In this document: in pieces, positions 47,394 to 57,146 of the stretch
How the letters are laid out: each line of letters begins with the position of its first letter
Position numbering within the stretch: position 1 is the stretch's first letter
Source of the DNA: Atrina japonica
Taxonomy: Eukaryota; Mollusca; Bivalvia; Pterioida; Pinnidae
Assembly (NCBI GenBank): GCA_030159075.1
Contig: BROG01000460.1
Span: 465,501 to 529,500 of the forward strand
Direction of reading: 5' to 3'
Length of the DNA stretch: 64,000 nucleotides
Translations under genes and position numbers: made by a program
Notes under the pieces: generated by a model
Told to the model about the DNA's origin: nothing
The model's database searches: none
The model's input: only the letters and a program-made list of their open reading frames with translations

Positions 47394-47530
47394 CATTAGC
47401 TGTTTTTTCAAAAGAGGGGCATTAGATGTGGGTTTTTTTTTCAAAAAGTTTTTTTTTTACATCAAGTACCAGTAGAAAAAGAAGAAAAAAATTGAAATAA
47501 TTATTGGGGGATAAACACAGCTAACGCAGC
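47394..47530. repeat. Relic of TTAA-type MITE (copy 3)
   Basis: GGGGCATTAGCTG at the left is repeated (GGGGCATTAGATGTG). CATCAAGTACCAGTAGAAAA and AAACACAGCTAACGC at the right match the right end of 54011-54375. Confidence 0.5.
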
Positions 47531-47608
47531 AGCTAAAATTGGAGCTAATTGTATTCTTTCAGACTGTCTACTGGAATCGCCAATTGATGGTATTAATGAC
47601 TGTATGTG

Positions 47609-47705
47609 AAGTGGAACCTCACTTTTAAGACCACCTAACTGACTGACTCAAAGAGGTCTGATTAGTACGATGGTCTCATAACTGAGGGTCTGGTCTTATG
47701 AATTA
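47609..47705. repeat. M4 element, left part only
   Basis: AAGTGGAACCTCACTTTTAA and GACCACCTAACTGACTGACT match the left half of 20400-20598. Confidence 0.5.
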
Positions 47706-47870
47706 TTGGAATAACCTCTGTGTCATGTCCAAATTCATTTTGTGAAAATGTTAAGTAGTGAAGATTTTGGTACATATACTTAACTTTCTGATGTCAACTT
47801 TCAAAATATCAAAAAAAGAATTTTGGATTGAACTGATCATTAGATTACTGTAAATAGAAATGAATATATA

Positions 47871-48317
47871 TAGTAAAACCTGAATAAAACAAACTCCATT
47901 TATAAGAATTCATGCACATAACAAAATCAATAAATATTCCCCTACTGCACATCTGTATATTCCTAATAGTTGAAAAACAATTTTACAACTAATTTTTACC
48001 TACCGTATAATAAACCAATTTCTATTTCCCTTGACACCCCAACCAATATCTTTTATAGAATTATAATGAAGTGATCAATATCATTTAAACAAAAATCAAT
48101 TCTTAACAAAAAAATTTAAAAGTTGTGTAAATAAAAAGTATCAAAAACCTTTCTGTTTTCTTTTGACTTACAATTTCGCCTACATTTAGAGTGATTTTCT
48201 TAACAAATTTTGTTGTAACCCTTCAGCCCACTTCACTTTAACTGTATAACAAATTGTCCTTATAACAAATTGAACAATAAGGTCCCTTGAAGTTTGTTAT
48301 AGACAAGTTTTACTGTA
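47871..48317. mobile_element. TA-flanked inverted-repeat element M3 (447 bp)
   Basis: TAGTAAAACCTGAATAAAAC at the left and GTTATAGACAAGTTTTACTG plus TA at the right. The interior is shared over its whole length with 57147-57960 (GTTGAAAAACAATTTTA, AGTTGTGTAAATAAAAAGTA, TTTTCTTTTGACTTAC, GCCCACTTCACT). No open frame of note. Confidence 0.78.
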
Positions 48318-48435
48318 TTTACAAGTGGGTAGATCAATTAACTTTAAATCTTGATGGTTGAAATGTTGCAAGATTTCCTATCTTAACCATGTTAATGACA
48401 GAGCATCTTGGTTGAGACAAGTAAGAATTCCTTAC

Positions 48436-48637
48436 TACTGTATACAGGGAAATTTTCATCCCGGTGTTATTTTCGCCATCATCGTCAGTGTGCGAATTAA
48501 AAACTGGGCGATTTCAAAATGGTAAATTGGTGTATTTTTAATAATAAAAGTCTGGGCGAATTTAAAACGGGGCAAAATCGTTTGCAAGTGCATTAGGGCA
48601 AAAATAACACAGGGCGAAAATAACCCTGTATACAGTA
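48436..48637. mobile_element. TA-flanked MITE M5 (well preserved)
   Basis: The 14-bp termini TACTGTATACAGGG and CCCTGTATACAGTA are perfect inverses. The inversion continues imperfectly (TTTTC..GGTGTTATTTTCGCC against GGGCAAAAATAACACAGGGCG). 202 bp. Confidence 0.85.
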
Positions 48638-48639
48638 TT

Positions 48640-49260
48640 AGAACTTAATGTTAGAAATGCGGTAAGATTTTCTAACTTAATTACAGAGCTATATGTTTGA
48701 GATGAGTAAGATTTCCTAACTTAAATCAGAAGTGAGGTAAGATTTCCTGACTTTATAAAGTTAGAAGTAAGGTAAAATTTCCTAACTTTATAAAGTCAGA
48801 AGTGAGGTAAAATTTCCTGACTCTATAAAGTTAGAAGTGAGGTAAAATTTCCTAACTTTATAAAGTCAGAAGTGACATATGATTTCCTAACTTAAAGTTA
48901 CGTGTAGAAGTGAGGTAAAATTTCCTAACTTAAAGTTAGAAGTGAGGTACGATTTCCTAACTTAAATTTAGAAGTAAGGTAAGATTTCCTAACTTGATAA
49001 TGTTAGTATTGCGGTAAGATTTCCTAACTTAAAGTTAGAAGTGAGGTAAGATTTCCTAACTTAAAGTTAGAAGTGAGGTAAGATTTCCTAACTTAAAGTT
49101 AGAAGTACGGTAAGATTTCCTAACTTGATAATGTTAGAAGTGAGGTAAGATTTCCTAACTTTATAATGTTAGAAGTGAGGTAAGATTTCCTAACTTAAAG
49201 TTAGAAGTGAGATATGATTTCCTAACTTTATAATGTTAAAAGTGAGGTAACTAATGAGAG
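48640..49260. repeat. Minisatellite, 32-36-bp unit, about 18 copies
   Basis: TTAGAAGTGAGGTAAGATTT, then CCTAACTT, then AAAG or TATAAAG. It starts immediately beside the M5 element. Confidence 0.94.
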
Positions 49261-49764
49261 AATTTTTTAGTTGAAATGAGGTAAGATTTCTTCCTAACTT
49301 CAGCATGACAAGATGATTATATGTACTACAAGTAAGTGATGAATTGATCCCAGCAAGATAACTCCTCATCTCTTGTCAGAATTAGTCAATAAATAAAGCT
49401 ATAAAATATTGCTACAGACTGTTTCTTAGTTATATTACAATATCCAAATTAATGTAATGATTACAAAGCGAATGACATATATAGAAAACATACTTATAAA
49501 TATTTACACTTTAAGAATCAATGACCACCCCAAAATGACCCTCATTTTCAATTTAATAGGGTCCACTGGACACACACTCATATAAATCTTGTTATGTCAA
49601 AATTGGATGAGTCAAAATTCTGGATATGTCAAAATTAAAAGTCTGGTCTCGATATTTATAAATGGAATAATATATCAAATAAAATTTTGTTATCTCAAAT
49701 TCCAGATATATAAATGTAATAGGGGCGGTCCCGTGGGTTTCAAGATAATGAGATTCAACTGTAT
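49261..49764. other. Gene-free stretch
   Basis: No gene. The words 'tgaccctcattttcaattta' and 'gggtccactggac' recur loosely at 51120-51175. Confidence 0.5.
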
Positions 49765-49797
49765 TTATATATATATATAATTATATACATATACATA

Positions 49798-49800
<3 letters not shown>

Positions 49801-49849
<49 letters not shown>
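49801..49849. repeat. (TA)n tract, left of element
   Basis: Pure TA, preceded by a degenerate TA stretch from 49765, ending exactly at the terminus of the element at 49850. Confidence 0.95.
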
Positions 49850-49855
<6 letters not shown>

Positions 49856-50845
49856 ACCTGCTTTACAACGACATTCATTATAACGGAATATTCGGTATCT
49901 GACAAGAATTGCTCAGGAACAAATGTACATGTACATAAAAAGTACTCATTACAACGGAATATTTGGTATCCGATTCCAACATTAGATTCCAGGAACACAT
50001 GTACAAAACTCGATGTAAATAAACTCTTTACAACGACCTGGCATAGAAGCCACCTGCTGATTCGACTATTGTTTTCAGTCTTGATTTTCCTCACGGTTGA
50101 TATCACAGGTAAAAATAATTGTGTCAATAAAATACTTACACCGTCAATTGTTTTCCAATCTGCACTGATAGGGGATAGGCATCAACGATTAGCCTTACCT
50201 GTACTGCAGTAGGCCTAATGTTTATAAAATTGGTTTTGTTAGAACTGAACCGACATTAAAATACAAGCTGTGTACAAATTAAAAAAAAAAGATAATTAAA
50301 TAATTAAAAATAAATACACATAGATGACAAGTTCCATTAGGCTACATGTCTGTGCCGATGTGGTTACAATGGCGTATCTTTAAATTACTTCAAATTTTGC
50401 GACAGCCGTAGACATTTTAGTAAGATTTTATTTATGAAAGGCATTTTTAATTAATTTGTATCAGCAATCTCGGCGCTTTTTATTTAAGCAATAAAGAATC
50501 CAACTCGGAATCAGGTACATTCGGTTTTTTTGTACATGATCCATGCATTTTACGACATCACCAATTTACTATTTGCGACCGAAAAAATAATTGTGCATCG
50601 ATGTTTACAAGATTATCTCGCATAAATATGACAATTAAAAGGGTAAAAAATAGTATGAAATAACATAATAAGAACCGTTATGACTTTTTGTTTTATTTAT
50701 TTACATGTAATTATATGCGTAAATAATAATCAAGTGAGCTAACTATAAAATGCCCACCACATCAATTTCGTTACAGTGACAAATTCGATATAACGTCAAT
50801 CCTATGTGGGAACAAACATGGTCGTTGTAAAGAGGGTTCACTGTA
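49850..50845. mobile_element. Non-autonomous TA-target DNA transposon, about 1 kb
   Basis: The left end TAGTGAACCTGCTTTACAAC plus GAC is the inverse of the right end GTCGTTGTAAAGAGGGTTCA plus CTGTA. Both ends sit exactly in (TA)n tracts. The word TTACAACGGAATATTTGGTA is tandemly duplicated near the left end (ATAACGGAATATTCGGTA). CAGTGAACC-type ends with TA insertion point to the Tc1/mariner-pogo group. The open frames inside are short and no transposase motif is seen. Confidence 0.78.
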
Positions 50846-50847
50846 TG

Positions 50848-50908
<61 letters not shown>
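50846..50908. repeat. (TA)n tract, right of element
   Basis: TATGTATGTATATATA and onward, the right half of the microsatellite that the element at 49850 split. Confidence 0.95.
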
Positions 50909-50911
<3 letters not shown>

Positions 50912-51191
50912 TAGTAGAATCAGAAAATTTTGTGGGGTAATAAATAAATAAAACAAACCTTTGTTGACATTAAATTTTGTTGAAATAAAAAACTTTTTTG
51001 TAAACGACCCTATTACTATTTCTTGGTATGATTTATATAAAATTTCGTCATATTTTTAATTTTGTCGATAAATGAAAACAATGAAATTAAAACCTCAATG
51101 AAATTTTCTGATTTTACAGATTCAATGACCTCCAAAATGTCCAAATGACCCTAATTTTCAATTAAAATGGACCTGTGTGTGTGTGTGTGTG

Positions 51192-51230
<39 letters not shown>

Positions 51231-51304
51231 TATATCATTAAGATATTAACTGTTGTTTCTTCTCAATATATTTATTCACTCAAAGTATCTCGTATTTTTA
51301 ATTT
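50909..51304. other. Gene-free stretch with (TG)n(TA)n
   Basis: A compound microsatellite at 51172-51229. An AATAAA on the - strand at 51271-51276 could end the transcript of the gene whose last exon is at 51597. Confidence 0.5.
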
Positions 51305-51460
51305 TTAATAGTGTTTTACACCACACTCAACAATTTTTTTATTTGGTGGCCTCCAGTTTTTAATGGTGGGGAGAGAACCTGGTACACGGGAAGAAACCAT
51401 TGGCCTTCCGCAAGTAATCTGGTAAACTTTCTCACAAAAATTAGCTTAGGTTCCAGTATC
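51305..51460 (-). repeat. SINE, 3' two thirds
   Basis: Read on +: GTGTTTTACACCACACTCAA, TTTTAATGGTGGGGAGAGAA, CTTAGGTTCCAG. The tRNA-like head is missing. Confidence 0.82.
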
Positions 51461-51596
51461 TTGTATGACATAACTTGTTCAGATAAATCTGACTGGAATG
51501 CCAAAAAATCTTTTGAACAAAGTTAAAAATATACATCCGCCTTAGTGGCAGGCTAAAAAAAATCATAAACTCTCTATATCTAAGGTATTATTTATA

Positions 51597-51848
51597 TCAA
51601 CCATTGGAGTCCATTTCATTGGAATTTCTCTGCTGTTGATCTGAAATGTTTTTGTTTTTTTTATCATGCTCACTGACAGTTATATCTTCAATAACACGAT
51701 TTCCTTTTAATGTTTGTTTAGGCATTTTTATGTTATTTTCTGTTACTTCACCAAACATGCCATTACAACAGTCAGAGTCAGATGAAACATCTACATCCGA
51801 GTCGGATTCCTCAGATGAACTGCTGTTGTGTTCCACCAAAGCCAAATT
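51597..51848 (-). CDS. NOPCHAP1: NOPCHAP1/C12orf45-like protein, last exon
   Basis: Acceptor TTTGTTTCTCCTTTAG (AG at 51849-51850), phase 0, then 83 codons to TGA (51597-51599). The reading opens NLALVEHNSSSSEESDSDV, passes through an acidic serine tract and reaches GEVTENNIKMPKQ, followed by a Lys/Asp/Asn-rich tail. In the NOPCHAP1 (C12orf45, DUF4598) family the last exon likewise has an 'ALxE' start, a Ser/Glu/Asp tract and a short conserved motif close to EVTxxNIKLP; I rely on memory of the human protein for this. The family bridges NOP58 and the R2TP/RUVBL chaperone during box C/D snoRNP assembly in the nucleus. The intron upstream holds SINEs, MITEs and a segmental duplication. Intact as far as seen. 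Confidence 0.78.
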   Translation of the reverse strand, partial: NLALVEHNSSSSEESDSDVDVSSDSDCCNGMFGEVTENNIKMPKQTLKGNRVIEDITVSEHDKKNKNISDQQQRNSNEMDSNG

Positions 51849-52049
51849 CTAAAGGAGAAACAAAAATAGATATGATTTCAAGCACTGTCAATCAGAAAGT
51901 ACACGTACAATTAATGACACACCTCCAGTTTTAGTGAGTAATCGGTCTTGTGATCTTATATGGATTTTCACCTGTAATTATTTTAACATAACATTTTGTA
52001 AAGTTAAATAATTGTGTAACTATAGCATTGAATTTTTTTCCTTTTTTTT
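51849..52049. other. Intron of the NOPCHAP1-like gene
   Basis: Intronic, no other feature. Confidence 0.55.
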
Positions 52050-52302
52050 AAAATGTTTAATGCCACATTCAACAATTTGTCAGTTATGTGGTTGCAGCCA
52101 GTTTTTATTGGTGGAGGAGAGAACCTGGTTACAATGTACCTGGGAAGAGACCACCGACCTTCCGCAAGTACACAAGCAAACCTTCTCACAAAAATCAGCT
52201 TAGGTTCCAGCGGGGCTCGAACCTGCACTGACCAGAAGTACATGTAAGAGACTTTGTGCTTCAAAGTGGGATGCTTTAACCACTTGACCTCAGAGGTCCC
52301 CT
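52050..52302 (-). repeat. tRNA-headed SINE, full length
   Basis: Read on +: TTAATGCCACATTCAACAAT, TTTTTATTGGTGGAGGAGAG, CCAGCGGGGCTCGAACCTGC (box B inverse) and CCACTTGACCTCAGAGGTCC (head). The most complete - strand copy. Confidence 0.9.
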
Positions 52303-52583
52303 ATAGCATTGAGAATAATTACAGAATAACATTAGCTAAAACCTTAACAAATGACCTGAAAAAAAATATATTAACAGTGTCTCTGAGAAAAAAACTGCCT
52401 GATATTCATCTACATGCACACTGTATAGTGTGAAAATCAAGACCATGGTCATATAGACTTATGTTTACAGTGAAACTTGTATATAACGACCTCCATAGGG
52501 ACACAAGAAATCCAGTCTTTATAGGGAGGTGGTCTTTATATAGAGGTTTATTTGTACACAAATTGTACGATTGGGGACAGCAA
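52237..52583. repeat. Segmental duplication, copy 1
   Basis: The SINE head, 165 bp of unique DNA and a partial M2 MITE are colinear with 53141-53498 at high identity (CTATAGCATTGAGAATAATT, CACTGTATAGTGTGAAAATC, TACAGTGAAACTTGTATATA). Confidence 0.85.
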
Positions 52584-53140
52584 ACAAGAGGGCCTCAGTC
52601 GCTCACCTGAGAACCATCTTCAAATGTGGAAAGAAGAGCAAGAAGAATATGTACATGTAGGCTGATCTGGCCAAGAAACATAAATACTGCTGTTTTAAAA
52701 ATTTCATCAAGAATTCTAGAAATCAAATTTCGGCAAAATTCTTGCACAAAAACATTTCTTCAACTATATAAAACACTTTAATGCATCATGGTGAATGCAA
52801 GGGGAAATAATTGAGGAAATCATGCAAAAATTAATGAAAATGACAATGTCTGAAAAGACCTCAAAAACGCGTTAAAAATTAATATTCCAATTTCTACGAA
52901 AAATACAAACTTGAATCATACATCCATTTAAATCACTCTGAAACAATCCGTTTTTCAATTCATGGAGTGGTTCTGGAGAAGAAGATTTTTAAAGAGGGTA
53001 CCTTTTGGGACCTATTCTGCCCCGCCCTGGATCCACCCCTAGGCCAATCTGGCAAACTACAAACTTGGTAAAGGACCTTGAGCACTTGCTTCCTGCAGTT
53101 TCGTCAAAATTCCTTCAGTAGTTTTGAAACAAAAGCTGAT
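52584..53140. repeat. Insert between the duplicated segments
   Basis: It begins AAGAGGGCCTCAGTCGCTCA, then CCTGAG, and contains CTGCCCCGCCCTGGATCCAC and CTGCAGTTTCGTCAAAATTC. I recall related repeats from bivalve genomes. No terminal repeats are evident and no open frame of note. Confidence 0.5.
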
Positions 53141-53498
53141 AGTACATGTAAGAGACTTTGTGGTTCAAAGTGTGATGCTTTAACCATTTGGCCACGGAGG
53201 TCCCCTATGGCATTGAGAATAATTACAGAATAACATCAGTTAAAACCGCAACACATGACATGAAAAAAAATATGTTAACAGGGTGTCCCAGAAAAAAAAT
53301 GCCTGATATTTATCTTCATGCACATTGTATAGTGTGAAAATCAAAACCATGGTCATCTACTTATGGTCAATCAGATATGTTTACAGTGAAACTTGTATAT
53401 AACGACCTCCTTAGGAACACAAGAAAGACAGTCTTTATAGGGAGGTGATCTTTATACAGAGGTTGATTTGTACACAAACTACTATTGGGAACAGCAAA
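53141..53498. repeat. Segmental duplication, copy 2
   Basis: Colinear with 52237-52583, keeping only the head of the SINE at its left edge. About one change in ten bases by eye. Confidence 0.85.
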
Positions 53499-53603
53499 AA
53501 ACAGTGAAACTTGTATGTAATGACCTTAGGGACACAAGAAAGCTGGTCTTTTTGACCAGGTGGTCTTTAAACACAGGTAGTCACTAAAGCAGGTTTTTCT
53601 GTA
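53382..53603. repeat. Two overlapping M2 MITE copies
   Basis: One start at TACAGTGAAACTTGTATATA (53382) and a second at CAGTGAAACTTGTATGTAAT (about 53502), sharing one right end, CTAAAGCAGGTTTTTCTGTA. Suggests a nested or tandemly repeated terminus. Confidence 0.65.
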
Positions 53604-53836
53604 GTTAATTGTCATGTGAAATATCTATCTAAAACATTGAAAATGAAATACAGATTAAATCTGACCTATCCATCTCTCAGTGTTTCAGCTGTTATTCTTG
53701 AACTTCATGGTTATTGTACAAGTAATTCAATCGGTAATCTATCAAACCAACATTGAAACACACAAAAATGACCAATCATTGTATACAAGTTTATTTAATA
53801 ATAAATGATAAACTAAGATTTAGAACTGTTCTTTAC

Positions 53837-53973
53837 CATTTCAATATAATTGGAGTCATTTTCAGATACATTTTCTATGTCTACCTCACTGACGGGAACA
53901 CTTTCCAGTAAGTTTTCTAACTTTTTATTTGCTGCGGCCATCTCTGGTAGGAAATGTTTAACTTGTGACAAAA
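53837..53973 (-). CDS. NOPCHAP1: NOPCHAP1/C12orf45-like protein, middle exon
   Basis: Acceptor ATTTTTCGTATTTCAG (AG at 53974-53975) and donor ATG|GTAAAG (53835-53836) bound 137 nt: two bases completing a split Val codon, then 45 codons. The reading is LSQVKHFLPEMAAANKKLEN, LLESVPVSEVDIENV, SENDSNYIEM. The QVxxFLPxMAxAN helix followed by an Ile-Glu-Asn motif is what I recall as the family's most conserved block. The phase on each side (1 before, 0 after) fits the neighbouring exons exactly. No stop in frame. Too short to appear as a long ORF. Confidence 0.82.
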
Positions 53974-54010
53974 CTGAAATACGAAAAATATCAACATGTA
54001 AAATTTGGAG

Positions 54011-54375
54011 TTAAAGGCGCATTAATAACAGTGTTTTATTTCAAAATATTTATTTTCCTTTTTTACCACTTAAATTGGCATAGAATAACAAAAAAGAGAT
54101 GGGATGAAGATTCTTAAATTCCTATATATTTTGTGAAAATTGCTAGAGAAACCCAGGTTTGGCATTTTTTCAATGGCAATTGATTAATTCAACCTTACTA
54201 TTTGTATATGAATACCACACTGGACCTGACCTTATTTTCACAAAATATATAGGAATATAAGATTTTTTTATTCCCGTGTATAGCTCTTATTTGTTTTAGT
54301 ACATCAAGTACAAGTAGTAAAAGTAGGAAAAATCGAAATAATTTGTGGGGGTAAACACTGCAAATGCTCCTTTAA
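54011..54375. mobile_element. TTAA-flanked MITE with internal hairpin
   Basis: TTAAAGGCGCATTAATAACA at the left, and CACTGCAAATGCTCCTTTAA at the right as its imperfect inverse, both bounded by TTAA. Within it, ATTCCTATATATTTTGTGAAAAT (54117) and its exact inverse ending at 54256 form a 23-bp stem with a loop of about 95 bp. TTAA target sites are used by piggyBac and Kolobok elements; class inferred only. It lies in an intron of the NOPCHAP1-like gene. Confidence 0.75.
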
Positions 54376-54754
54376 ATCTGGCAGCAACTACATACATGTA
54401 TCAAAAATACAAAATTTGGGAAATATGATATAAAAATTAAACAAAAACAAGCTAAAAAACACACATACAAATGTAAACTAAGAAACAAAATGTATAAGGT
54501 GCAATATGGAATGACTGTGTGTTGTTGACTTGTGTTTTTTGTTTTTGTTTTGGTCATTTTATTGTTTTTTTTACATTCCACCAAGAAATGTTTAATTCTA
54601 TGGAGTTGACACCATGTATAGTTGAAGTACCACAAATCTCTGCTTGTGCTACGGATGTATGCAAATGAAGTGACTGATTGGAGGTTCCAAAACATACTAC
54701 ATGAACATGCTTGCTGCAACCCAGGACCTCGGTTTGAATTTGAATTTTGAATCT
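54376..54754. other. Intron, unassigned
   Basis: A 115-codon - strand open frame (54372-54719) begins with plausible residues but turns into poly-Lys/Asn from a T-rich tract. No splice signals frame it. Not called. Confidence 0.45.
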
Positions 54755-54935
54755 TGTTTTATGCCAAACTCAACAATTTTTCAGTTATATGGTGGCAGCC
54801 AGTTTTTAGTGGTGGAGGAGAGAACCCAGCTACAATGTACCTTGGAAGAGAACACGGGCCTTCCACAAGTATATTGACAAACTTTCTCCCCAAAATCAGC
54901 TAGGTTCCAGTGGGACTAGTTTCACCTGAAAGACC
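54755..54935 (-). repeat. SINE, most of the element
   Basis: Read on +: TTTTATGCCAAACTCAACAA, TTTTAGTGGTGGAGGAGAGA, AATCAGCTAGGTTCCAGTGG. The head is decayed. Confidence 0.82.
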
Positions 54936-55009
54936 CATGACTTTCACATCTTACATGTGTAGGAGTGACTGGCAAAGGAACAGCCACTACCTTTCATCAA
55001 GTTATAACT

Positions 55010-55170
55010 AAGACCGGGGCCTGGCACCCTAAAAGTTAAAAGTTACTTAATTAAGTCTAAAATATTCCTCAGTGTTGGCTAATCCTGAACTCTGATTGGC
55101 TGAGGAGGCCGAGTTGAGAATATTCTCATAGTAAATTCTCAAGTTTTATGGTGCCAGGCCCTGGTGTTAT
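55010..55170. repeat. Inverted-repeat MITE M8
   Basis: CCGGGGCCTGGCACCCTAAA against TTTTATGGTGCCAGGCCCTG. A second palindrome, GAGAATATTCTC, lies within. About 160 bp. Confidence 0.7.
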
Positions 55171-56737
55171 ATATTGAACCTGATATCTTCGGATTGCGAG
55201 TTGAATGTTCTACAACTAGACCACTGCCAGTACAGCACCATACCAAAAGTGAGTCAATTGAAATAATTTTCCCATAGCTTTTTATGCTAAATCAACCTTT
55301 TAGAAATAACTGGCCTGATTTATGTACTCAATGAAATCTTGTAAACTTTCTAAATTGGTTTGGAATGTGTCAATTTTCTTTCATGAAAACTGCAAGTTTT
55401 TGTAAGTCACAAGCAAAATTTACTGTGTCATTTCCTTCTCTGTTCATAGAAAGTGGCGTCAACAAAATACTGCAAAGAAAAAATGTTGCTTCTCAAAAAT
55501 AAATTTTCAAAGGAGCTTAAAACTAATATCAGATGATGATGAATAAGCTTTTTTATAAATACGTGAATTTGACAAGCATTGCTGCAAGCATTACTTTGTG
55601 GCAGGTATTTAAATAATGTTGATTTAACATAGAAAGCTATGGGAAAATAGTGATAGTTGACTCACTTTTGGCATGGTGCTGCAATTTTCAAATGTTAGCT
55701 GCTTTCTCTTTTGGAGTGTTTGCATTATCGTGTTTTGTGAACTACCAAGAAATTTTCTTCTGGATATAAACGTCATCAACAGATACTGTTGAAGTGTCCA
55801 AAATTGGACATGCATCATGTAATACACAATATACCAGTATTTACATCTACAGGGTTTTCCCTTACGCATGATTTCTATGTCTCTGATGCATAAAATCTTT
55901 TCAGGATGCAAAACATGAATACTAGTGAGTCTCTAAGGATGCCGTAAAACTCAATAATTTTTTTTTTTTCCAACCTGAGACTGAATATGCGTGCCTTTGT
56001 TTTCATATAATTTCTTGAATTTCATTGACTTGGTGACTCACAAATTTAACTAAGGACTCAGGAATTTTGTTCTTGTGGGTCCCTGGGACTTGCTAAAATA
56101 ACATCCTAGGGAAAACCCTTCATCTATTGCAGTGAAGGTATTTTTATGTGCCTCATCTACTTTGACATGGACCATAGACTTTTAAATTTTATGACATGCA
56201 ATTGTCCAAAGAGCAACCACTACCTGTCTTGAAGTCTTATTGGTAATCCACATCACTTTGTACTCTTATTGGGATACCATCACTTACTTTTGAGGCATTA
56301 AAATGCTAATAAATTTCAGCATCATTCACAATTCTGATTTTTCAAGCACTTTTCCAGGACTCTTCAGTGTTTTTCGAGCACATTCAATGGGTATGTTTAA
56401 GACCTTGCAAGTCAAAACAAAGTCAAAAAGAAACACTGACAGCAGAGTTCTTTCACATTTCAATGATGGTCCTCAAAATCATGCTTAGAGGTCCACTACG
56501 CACTTAAGAGATCCAGCAGTACAGCATCACAAAAATGCTTTACTCAAATTGTAATATTTACATACTGACAGTTATTTCCTTTGTTGCAAGTACTGGTTGC
56601 ATTTATATTCAATACTTGACACACAACTGTTCATCTGTTACATCATATGAAAACCTCCCCCGAAAAGTCAATTATATAGAATAAATTTCGTATCCAGCTG
56701 ACTAGATTCACAGAAAATGGTAATATAAATAAATATA
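55171..56737. other. Intron of the NOPCHAP1-like gene
   Basis: No exon found. GTGAGTCAATTGAAATAATT..CCCATAGC at about 55250 and GCTATGGGAAAATAG...TTGACTCACTTTTGGCATGG at about 55635-55680 form a distant inverted repeat of about 30 bp, possibly the ends of a 430-bp element (55230-55682). Confidence 0.5.
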
Positions 56738-56893
56738 AGGATTGTTTTTCAATTTTTGAAAAACATGGAATATTAATGCAATGACTCATGGAAAAAAAAT
56801 CAATGTGCAGCACTTTGTGCTGCACAGATTTTTTTCCATGTGCCATTGCACGTATATTCCATGTTTTTAAAAAAATGAAAAAACAATTCTTAC
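56738..56893. repeat. Long near-perfect hairpin, 156 bp
   Basis: Arms of about 70 bp: AAGGATTGTTTTTCAATTTT, then AAAAACATGGAATATTAATG, then TCATGGAAAAAAAATC, closing at GTGCAGCAC-TTT-GTGCTGCAC. A fold-back MITE or a hairpin RNA source; no other copy in the window. Confidence 0.75.
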
Positions 56894-57146
56894 TTATACT
56901 AGGTGAAGCACCTGTATGATCAAGCTAAATTTTCTTTATCAAAATGTCTTTCTTTAGTGATAAATAAAATGCAAGAATTCAAGTATTCTGATGAAATAAA
57001 TTAAGCATTTTGCATTAAATTCAAGCACTTTTCAATGGTATTTATGTTTTCTTTTCATTTCCAGAAATATTTTTCAACCTCCGCACAAGCAAAATTAATA
57101 TATTTGAATTGCAAAAAATAAGCAGAACTTTAAATTTTAGACTATC

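Noticed and set aside
54372..54719. 115-codon - strand frame in the NOPCHAP1-like intron
   Set aside because: The first half looks protein-like but it degrades into poly-Lys/Asn and has no splice sites or family match.
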